The position numbers were made by a program, and so were the translations under genes. Of a DNA stretch of 12,092 nucleotides, positions 7,159-12,092 are shown piece by piece (position 1 is the stretch's first letter; each line of letters begins with the position of its first letter). The stretch is from Spongiibacteraceae bacterium (GTDB lineage Bacteria > Pseudomonadota > Gammaproteobacteria > Pseudomonadales > PIVM01), in the NCBI GenBank assembly GCA_030618505.1, contig JAUXDF010000056.1, positions 1-12,092 of the forward strand, in the 5' to 3' direction. The notes under the pieces are model-generated. The model saw only the letters and a list, made by a program, of their open reading frames with translations. It did not search any database and had not been told where the DNA came from.

Positions 7159-7169
7159 GCCCTCAGGGC
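7159..7169. repeat. GC-rich palindrome in the hsbR leader
   Basis: GCCCT-C-AGGGC is a perfect 5+1+5 palindrome, extendable by a G-T pair, in the 91-base gap between the STAS gene and the response regulator, ending 17 bases before the ATG. In RNA the innermost bases would form the loop, leaving a short GC stem. It might influence initiation at a start codon that has no visible Shine-Dalgarno sequence, or be a protein site. Confidence 0.3.
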
Positions 7170-7186
7170 TCATAGACTGCATATCG

Positions 7187-8911
7187 ATGGATACAGTAGA
7201 ACCACTAAAGATTCTTATTGCGGATGACAGTAACTCTGATCGCTTGTTGCTTAAGGCAATTGTGCAAAATCAGGGGCATGAGGTCGTTGTCGCCGCCGAT
7301 GGTTTAGAAACCATCGAGGTTTATACCCGCGAAAAACCCGATATCATTTTGCTTGATGCGCTAATGCCGCGTATGGACGGTTTTGAGGCAGCGGAAAGAA
7401 TCAAAGCGATGAGTGGTGAGGACTTTATTCCCATCATCTTTCTTACCTCCTTAAAAGAAGCTGACTCCCTGGCGCTTTGCCTTGAAGCCGGTGGTGATGA
7501 TTTTCTAACCAAACCCTATAATAGCGTTATTCTCAAAGCCAAGATTAATGCCTTTAATCGCATGTTGAAAATGCATCATACGCTGCAGCAACAACGTGAT
7601 CAGATTATTGTCAATAATGAGCACCTGATACAGGAGCAGGAAGTTGCCAAGCGGGTGTTTGATAAGGTAGCCCATGCAGGCTGTTTGCATGTTAAAAATA
7701 TCAATTATTCACTCTCTCCGCTAGCTGTCTTTAACGGTGATGTATTACTGGCGGCGGTAAAACCTTCCGGCAAGATAGCAGTGCTTTTAGGCGATTTTAC
7801 CGGTCATGGTCTGGCCGCAGCCATTGGCGCGATGCCTCTTGCGCAAACCTTCTATAGTATGAATGCCAAGGGCTTTGGCATGAAAGAAATTCTTCAAGAA
7901 ATTAACTCCAAGCTTAAGGATATTTTACCTGTTGGTGTTTTTTGCTGCGCCGGGATGATGGATCTCGATCTGCGGGAAAAAACCGTTGAAGTATGGAATG
8001 GTGGTCTGCCAGACTGCTTTTTATATCGCCAGTCGGACCTCAGTTATGAGGTTTTGCCTTCCTGTCATCTACCTCTGGGGGTGTTAAGCCCGAAGGATTT
8101 TAGTTGTGAAACACAGATGTTGGAAATGCTTGATGGTGATAGCCTGTTTATGTGGTCGGACGGCATTATTGAGGCGACCAACCCTGCGGGAGAGATGTTT
8201 GGCGAGCAGCGTCTCAAGACGGTGTTTGAAGAGCATCGGTCCGCAGAAACGCTATTTAAAGAGCTTGAAGGCCGAGTAAATAGCTTTATTGGTGGCAGTC
8301 AGCGTGATGACGATCTTTCGGTAGTCGAAGTGGTGATGGTCGACAAGGAGGAGTTTGAGGTTGAAAATGTCCTGTCCAATCATAAAAGCTATCAAGGGCC
8401 GATGGACTGGGGGATGAGCTATGATGTTCGCCCTGATACTCTGCGAGAGTTCAATCCGCTACCGGTACTGCTTCAGATACTGATGGATATTCCAGGGTTG
8501 CGCTCCCATAGTGGTGAAATTTATACGGTAATGTCAGAGCTTTACTCGAACGCTCTGGATCATGGCGTACTTGATCTTGATTCCAGCATGAAGTCTTCCA
8601 CAAAAGGTTTTGCAGAATACTACCAGTTGCGTAGCAAGCGCCTTGGTGAGCTGCAGGAAGGGTATATCCGTATTACCATGGATTATCGTGGTGATGACAG
8701 TAATGGCTTGTTAACGGTCACCGTTCAGGATAGTGGCAAAGGTTTTGATATTTCAATGCAAACGGACAATGATTATAAGCTTGATGGTTACTCAGGAAGA
8801 GGCTTGCCCCTGTTAAAATCGATTTGTAACTCGGTTGAATACAAGGGTGGAGGCAACGAGGTGGAAGTAAAGTTTCAATGGAGTTACAACGATAGCCGAA
8901 AATTGGCCTGA
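7187..8911 (+). CDS. hsbR: Response regulator with PP2C phosphatase and anti-sigma kinase domains, HsbR-like
   Basis: A 574-residue cytoplasmic protein with three domains. The receiver domain (about 8-125) has acidic pocket D13-D14, phospho-acceptor D57, T87 and K109. A coiled linker (about 128-160) follows. The SpoIIE/PP2C-type serine phosphatase domain (about 175-385) has metal ligands in GDFTGHG (D203), SDG (D325) and QRDDDL (D374-D376). The HATPase_c anti-sigma-type kinase domain (about 435-570) has the N box ELYSNALDHG (E451, N455, D458, H459), DSGKG (D515-G519) and GYSGRGL (534-540). This is the architecture and length of P. aeruginosa HsbR, which both phosphorylates and dephosphorylates HsbA under control of phosphoryl transfer from HptB. 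All key residues are present, so both activities should be intact. No in-frame start lies between the TAA at 7151 and the ATG at 7187, so this start holds despite lacking a Shine-Dalgarno sequence. Confidence 0.9.
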   Translation: MDTVEPLKILIADDSNSDRLLLKAIVQNQGHEVVVAADGLETIEVYTREKPDIILLDALMPRMDGFEAAERIKAMSGEDFIPIIFLTSLKEADSLALCLEAGGDDFLTKPYNSVILKAKINAFNRMLKMHHTLQQQRDQIIVNNEHLIQEQEVAKRVFDKVAHAGCLHVKNINYSLSPLAVFNGDVLLAAVKPSGKIAVLLGDFTGHGLAAAIGAMPLAQTFYSMNAKGFGMKEILQEINSKLKDILPVGVFCCAGMMDLDLREKTVEVWNGGLPDCFLYRQSDLSYEVLPSCHLPLGVLSPKDFSCETQMLEMLDGDSLFMWSDGIIEATNPAGEMFGEQRLKTVFEEHRSAETLFKELEGRVNSFIGGSQRDDDLSVVEVVMVDKEEFEVENVLSNHKSYQGPMDWGMSYDVRPDTLREFNPLPVLLQILMDIPGLRSHSGEIYTVMSELYSNALDHGVLDLDSSMKSSTKGFAEYYQLRSKRLGELQEGYIRITMDYRGDDSNGLLTVTVQDSGKGFDISMQTDNDYKLDGYSGRGLPLLKSICNSVEYKGGGNEVEVKFQWSYNDSRKLA

Positions 8912-8919
8912 TGATTTTT

Positions 8920-8942
8920 ATTTAAGGCACTGTGCCTTAAAT
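8920..8942. repeat. Long perfect palindrome between hsbR and hptB
   Basis: ATTTAAGGCAC and GTGCCTTAAAT are perfect inverted arms of 11 bases around a single T. It begins 9 bases after the hsbR stop and ends 20 bases before the hptB Shine-Dalgarno sequence. No run of T follows it on either strand, so it is not a typical intrinsic terminator. It could be a dimeric operator for hptB or a transcript-processing hairpin. Confidence 0.55.
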
Positions 8943-8976
8943 CAGGATAGAAAACAATTATAAAGGAGATAGTGCG

Positions 8977-9324
8977 GTGAGTGATGAAAAGCACCTGAAT
9001 CAAGCGGCGTTGAGCGACCTTAAAGATATAATGGAAGATGATTTTTCACTCCTCGTTACCACCTTTATTGACGACTCGATATTGCGCCTCAGCGATCTCA
9101 CTAATGCCGTCAACAATGGTGATGCTGACTTGTTGAGAGAAACCGCCCATAGTTTCAAGGGTAGTTCGGGTAATATTTGCGCCCCCATTCTTGAGAGTTT
9201 GTGCAATGAGCTGGAAAGTATGGGTGATGGTAATCAGCTTGAGGGTGTGCCGGTTTATCTTGCAAAGGTTCAACAAGAGTTTACTTGCGTTAAAAGCGCT
9301 TTAGAGAGCCTGATTGGTAAGTAA
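8977..9324 (+). CDS. hptB: Histidine phosphotransfer (Hpt) protein, HptB-like
   Basis: A stand-alone Hpt domain of 115 residues, predicted to be a four-helix bundle. The phospho-accepting histidine is H58 in ETAHSFKGSSGNI, with the conserved K61, G62 and S63. In P. aeruginosa HptB takes phosphoryl groups from hybrid sensor kinases (RetS, PA1611, ErcS', SagS) and hands them to HsbR. Here it directly follows the HsbR-like gene, so D57 of that protein is the likely target. The start is a GTG at 8977 with a strong AAGGAGAT six bases upstream. No sensor kinase is encoded in the window, so the signal input is elsewhere in the genome. Confidence 0.9.
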   Translation: MSDEKHLNQAALSDLKDIMEDDFSLLVTTFIDDSILRLSDLTNAVNNGDADLLRETAHSFKGSSGNICAPILESLCNELESMGDGNQLEGVPVYLAKVQQEFTCVKSALESLIGK

Positions 9325-9341
9325 ACACAGCTCAACCTTTT

Positions 9342-9377
9342 GGTTCCCGTGGTCCATTGTGGGAGCCGTAACTTTTT
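9342..9377 (+). terminator. Intrinsic terminator candidate after hptB
   Basis: GGTTCCC (9342-9348) and GGGAGCC (9361-9367) pair over seven base pairs with one G-U, around a 12-base loop, and a run of five T follows at 9373-9377 after a five-base gap. It starts 17 bases after the hptB stop. The gap before the T run is longer than ideal, so efficiency may be modest. It would end the hsbA-hsbR-hptB message before the separate fliK promoter. Confidence 0.5.
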
Positions 9378-9388
9378 AGTTCTGATAT

Positions 9389-9425
9389 GCCTTTTCTCAA
9401 TGAGCTGCGGGGATGAGAGAAAGGC
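9389..9425. repeat. Stem-loop sequence upstream of the fliK promoter
   Basis: GCCTTTTCTCA (9389-9399) pairs with TGAGAGAAAGGC (9414-9425), with one bulged G, around a 14-base loop. No T run follows. It ends 22 bases before the sigma-54 promoter candidate, which is closer than typical enhancer sites. It may be a second part of the upstream terminator region or a regulator site. Confidence 0.35.
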
Positions 9426-9446
9426 TCAAATCCATCAAACCTTCTG

Positions 9447-9463
9447 TTGGCTTCAAAATTGCT
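9447..9463 (+). promoter_or_regulatory. Sigma-54 promoter candidate for fliK
   Basis: TTGGCTTCAAAATTGCT has GG (9449-9450), a ten-base spacer and GC (9461-9462), with a perfect TTGCT -12 part and TGGC -24 core. Transcription would begin near 9474, giving a leader of about 40 bases with a strong ribosome binding site. fliK is an RpoN/FleR-dependent gene in P. aeruginosa, which agrees with this call. Confidence 0.65.
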
Positions 9464-9514
9464 ATAGCCCTATCAATACTTTTATCATCGACCTGTTATT
9501 AGAGGGAGGCAACG

Positions 9515-10924
9515 ATGTCCCAATTAGGACAGATAAACGGCGGCTTGCTAGGTGCTTTGTCAGTTTCACCCGCGCCTGTTAGCGGCGCTGAAGCATCCAT
9601 TTCTCTGGAAAATCTTGATGGCAGCTTTTCCAACTTGCTGGCAAAAACCGAAGAAGAACTGCTTTCTCTGCAAGGTCTCGACACCTTCGCCGAATTTGAG
9701 GGTTTACAACTTTCGTCAGATTCTCCATTGCACCCGGCGCCGGCTTCTTCCGCCGAGCTTACCGCGCTTGCTGAAAATACTGCAACGACTGCTTTGCCTG
9801 TGGAGGTAGAGCCACTGATGGAGCTGCAGCTTGAAGCGGATGAGAAGGGCAGTTTGTTGCCGCCAGCGGGACAGCCTTTGCCTGTTGTCGGTGAGGATCA
9901 TAGGCTTCCAAAAGAGCTGCAGTCAGCGCTGCAAACGATGGCAGGGCTGGTGGCAGAGATTACGCCTGAAACACAGGATCAAGCGTTGGTACTGTCACAA
10001 ACCGAAGATGTTACTGCCTTGCCTGTTACACCTGAAGTCATAGCCGCTCTTGGGGTGCAGGATATTCAAAAATCAGCAATAGCCCCAGCTGCAAAAAATA
10101 CAGCTTGGTTACAGGAGCAAAATTTAAAGCAGCAGGGCATAAGGCAAGCACCCATCCTGGGAGCTGGCCAGGTTAAATTGGATTACCTGGCTGCTGATGT
10201 AAGTCAGAACGAAGCTAGTCAAAATAGCAACAAACAGGGACTGTCTCCGTTGTTGCAAAATCAACAGCTGCAGAACCAAAATCCGGCAGGAACTCTACAG
10301 GGTGGAGAGACCCCATCACAGGCCTTCGCCAAAGTGATCGAGTCGAGCTTTATGAGTAGTGAGCAGCCGCTTGCAGGTTCTGACAGTGGTATCGATAAAG
10401 GCGGGGCAATACTCGCCAAATTACAATCTATACCGGTAAGTTATCGATCCTTTGCTGGCACATCGCAGGCCTCAACCTATGTACAAACACCGGTTGCCAA
10501 CCCCCAGTGGGGGGATGCGGTCGCAGAAAGAATGGTTTGGTTTAGCGTCAAAAGTGTTGCGAGCGCAGAGTTAAAACTTGACCCACCTGAGTTGGGGCCA
10601 TTGCAGGTGCGCATTACTACGCAAGGTGATCAAACCAGCATTACCTTTACCAGTCAGCACCTGGCGGTGAGAGATGCACTTGATCAGAGCTTACCGCGCT
10701 TGCGAGAAATTTTTTCCGAAAATGGGCTTAATCTTTCTAATGTTGATGTGTCAGAGCAGGGGGGTGAGCGACAGAATGCCCGTAAATTCGATGCTGAAGG
10801 CAATGAGTTAGCCGGCTCAGACTCTTCTCAAGATGATCAGCATGGCTCTACTGAGGAGGATATCTCGGAAGGTGAGCAGGAGGTAGCTGGTCTACAGATA
10901 GGTTTGGTTGATGACTATGCTTAG
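9515..10924 (+). CDS. fliK: Flagellar hook-length control protein FliK
   Basis: FliK is exported during hook assembly, measures hook length and switches the export gate (FlhB) to filament-type substrates. The 469-residue product has the usual FliK plan. A long, poorly conserved N-terminal and central part (1-325) is rich in Ala, Leu, Glu and, at about 205-260, Gln and Asn; it would act as the molecular ruler. A compact C-terminal domain (about 330-415) follows, with WGDAVAERMVWFS, the signature LDPPELGPL (355-363) and the helix AVRDALDQSLPRLREIFSENG. An acidic tail follows. The ATG at 9515 has a strong GGGAGG five bases upstream. It has its own sigma-54 promoter candidate and is followed by a convergent gene instead of fliL. 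Confidence 0.92.
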   Translation: MSQLGQINGGLLGALSVSPAPVSGAEASISLENLDGSFSNLLAKTEEELLSLQGLDTFAEFEGLQLSSDSPLHPAPASSAELTALAENTATTALPVEVEPLMELQLEADEKGSLLPPAGQPLPVVGEDHRLPKELQSALQTMAGLVAEITPETQDQALVLSQTEDVTALPVTPEVIAALGVQDIQKSAIAPAAKNTAWLQEQNLKQQGIRQAPILGAGQVKLDYLAADVSQNEASQNSNKQGLSPLLQNQQLQNQNPAGTLQGGETPSQAFAKVIESSFMSSEQPLAGSDSGIDKGGAILAKLQSIPVSYRSFAGTSQASTYVQTPVANPQWGDAVAERMVWFSVKSVASAELKLDPPELGPLQVRITTQGDQTSITFTSQHLAVRDALDQSLPRLREIFSENGLNLSNVDVSEQGGERQNARKFDAEGNELAGSDSSQDDQHGSTEEDISEGEQEVAGLQIGLVDDYA

Positions 10925-10981
10925 AGACTGTCAAATTCAGTGCTGCTTAACTGTTTAAGGAAATCTCTCTGGGTGGGGCAG

Positions 10982-11007
10982 GGTGAAAGGCGACAGCGCC
11001 TTCCACC
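10982..11007. terminator. Hairpin between convergent fliK and acyl-AMP ligase genes (REP-like)
   Basis: GGTGAAAGGCG (10982-10992) and CGCCTTCCACC (10997-11007) pair over eleven positions with one mismatch around ACAG. It lies 57 bases after the fliK stop and 51 bases after the stop of the opposing gene, where a bidirectional terminator is expected. No good T run follows on either strand. The minus-strand form TGGTGGAAGGCGCTGTCGCC resembles common proteobacterial intergenic repeats, so it may be a REP-like unit serving this purpose. Confidence 0.45.
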
Positions 11008-11058
11008 ATAAAGGGATGGTAGACGCTGAGACTTTTCCGGCCTACGGTTTTGCGAGTA

Positions 11059-12092
11059 TCAAGCGGTCTGGCCGGGTGATCGGCTCTCGTAGACGACCGC
11101 GAGAGTACCTTCGATAAATAGGTTCTGATAGTGCCGTCGGCGAGGTTTGCCGCTGGAGGTTTTCTCCAGACTCCGAGGCTCTACGAATACCACGGATCGC
11201 ACTGACAAGCCGTGAACTTTGGAAATCGCCCCTCGAACAGTCTTTGCGGCCGAAATCCAGAACTCCTCCGGGACTTCCACTTGCTGATTTTCGGACTGGG
11301 CATCGCCAGGAAGCCGGCGTTCATCAAATTCGGCGATAATCACCAGCTCCTCGTTACCCTCGATACGCTTCGAGATGGCAACACAGCTACCCAGCCGAAT
11401 TGGCGCACCCGATTGTTGTACGGTGAGTTCGATGTCGCTCGGATAGTGGTTCCTTCCGGCGATGATGATCAGATCCTTCAAGCGACCAGTCAGGTAGACC
11501 TCTCCGTCGGCAATAAAGCCCAAATCTCCTGTACGCAGGAAAGGGCCTTCGTTGGTGTCGCTGAGTCGCCCCTCAAATGTGGCGGCTGATTCCTCCGGCA
11601 GTCCCCAATAGCCACTGGGCACACTGGGGCCGGTGACCCACAGCTCGCCAATCTGCTCGGCATTACATTGGGTAAGTGTGTCGGGGTTGACGGCGATCAC
11701 CCGGTGGTCAGATCCTGGATTTCCACAGCTGACGAAAGAGGCTGTACGCTCCTCTGTCTCATCGGCAGCCATTTCACGAACCCTATGCTGCTCTAAATCT
11801 TTGGCGCTTAGCGTGAGCACCCGAGGAGAATCGGATAGTGGTTTTAAACCGGTAACGAAGAGTACTGACTCGGCCATGCCGTAGGTGGGCATGAAGGTCT
11901 GGGGTCGAAATCCATAGGGGCCAAACTTTTTGCTGAAGGTCTCCATTGTGTGCTGATGGACTGGCTCGCCGCCATTTCCTGCTATCACCCAGTGGCTAAG
12001 GTCGAGACCGTTGCACTCATCGTCTTTGATTCGTCGTGCGGAGTATTCGTAACCAAAATTTGGGCAGGCGGTGTTAACAATCTTGTAGTGGC
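11059..12092 (-). CDS. Fatty-acyl-AMP ligase (FAAL)-type adenylating enzyme, C-terminal part
   Basis: The frame enters from the right edge of the window, so the N-terminal portion is missing; 343 residues and the TGA stop are visible. GTG at 11988 is an internal valine, since the frame continues upstream with family-like sequence (TACPNFGYEYSARRI and LDLSHWVIAGNGGEPV). ANL-superfamily motifs, numbered from the visible end, are YGMAES (70-75), GELWVTGPSVPSGYW, LRTGDLG (RTGDLG at 186-191), GRLKDLIIIAGRN (202-214) and SSGKPRRR with the catalytic lysine at 315. The PNF.YE, NGGEPV and GFRPQTFMPTYGMAES wording is that of fatty-acyl-AMP ligases, which activate fatty acids as acyl-adenylates for transfer to acyl carrier proteins, often for lipopeptide, polyketide or lipid synthesis. 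The partner enzyme is not visible. The gene converges on fliK and is unrelated to flagella as far as can be seen. Confidence 0.88.
   Translation of the reverse strand, partial: HYKIVNTACPNFGYEYSARRIKDDECNGLDLSHWVIAGNGGEPVHQHTMETFSKKFGPYGFRPQTFMPTYGMAESVLFVTGLKPLSDSPRVLTLSAKDLEQHRVREMAADETEERTASFVSCGNPGSDHRVIAVNPDTLTQCNAEQIGELWVTGPSVPSGYWGLPEESAATFEGRLSDTNEGPFLRTGDLGFIADGEVYLTGRLKDLIIIAGRNHYPSDIELTVQQSGAPIRLGSCVAISKRIEGNEELVIIAEFDERRLPGDAQSENQQVEVPEEFWISAAKTVRGAISKVHGLSVRSVVFVEPRSLEKTSSGKPRRRHYQNLFIEGTLAVVYESRSPGQTA

Noticed and set aside
9340..9582. 80-codon open frame between hptB and fliK
   Set aside because: It overlaps the terminator-like hairpin, the fliK promoter and the fliK start in another frame, with no supporting signals.
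11212..11589. 125-codon plus-strand open frame opposite the acyl-AMP ligase gene
   Set aside because: The minus-strand frame carries all the conserved adenylating-enzyme motifs; this is its antisense shadow.

Overview
The window reads as chromosomal DNA from a polarly flagellated gammaproteobacterium, probably marine and of the Cellvibrionales/Alteromonadales/Marinobacter kind. This placing rests on the gene content (fliEFGHIJ, then an hsbA-hsbR-hptB type module, then fliK), on sigma-54 style promoters ahead of flagellar genes, and on Vibrio/Pseudomonas-like FliG and FliE sequences. It was not tested by a database search.

Layout: (1) bases 1-158 hold the 5' end of a minus-strand gene, only weakly recognisable (possible ethylbenzene-dehydrogenase-type gamma subunit). 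(2) Bases 159-642 are a divergent intergenic region with a perfect palindrome, TTGAC repeats, an FNR/DNR-like box and a GG-N10-GC sigma-54 promoter candidate facing fliE. (3) Bases 643-6511 carry fliE, fliF, fliG, fliH, fliI and fliJ on the plus strand: rod/MS-ring adaptor, MS-ring, rotor switch protein, and the export ATPase with its regulator and chaperone-like stalk protein. A degenerate REP-like palindrome sits at the fliH/fliI junction and supplies the fliH stop codon. (4) After an AT-rich gap, 6790-9324 carries a partner-switching and phosphorelay module: a STAS anti-sigma antagonist (HsbA-like), a three-domain response regulator with PP2C phosphatase and anti-sigma-type kinase domains (HsbR-like), and a lone Hpt protein (HptB-like). 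(5) A terminator-like hairpin and a second sigma-54 promoter precede fliK (9515-10924), the hook-length control protein. (6) A convergent minus-strand gene, cut by the window end, encodes a fatty-acyl-AMP ligase-type adenylating enzyme; a hairpin lies between it and fliK.

How the parts work together: FliE-FliK build and control the basal body and the type III export apparatus. The Hsb/Hpt module resembles the Pseudomonas aeruginosa HptB-HsbR-HsbA switch, in which phosphorelay input sets the phosphorylation state of HsbA and hence the choice between swimming and biofilm through FlgM or the diguanylate cyclase HsbD. Finding it inside the flagellar structural cluster supports a motility role. 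The flagellar cluster is interrupted after fliK: the expected fliL-fliM-fliN genes do not follow. I see no mobile element genes, CRISPR array, tRNA or rRNA. Nothing here looks like a wholly unknown system; the most useful observations are regulatory and architectural.
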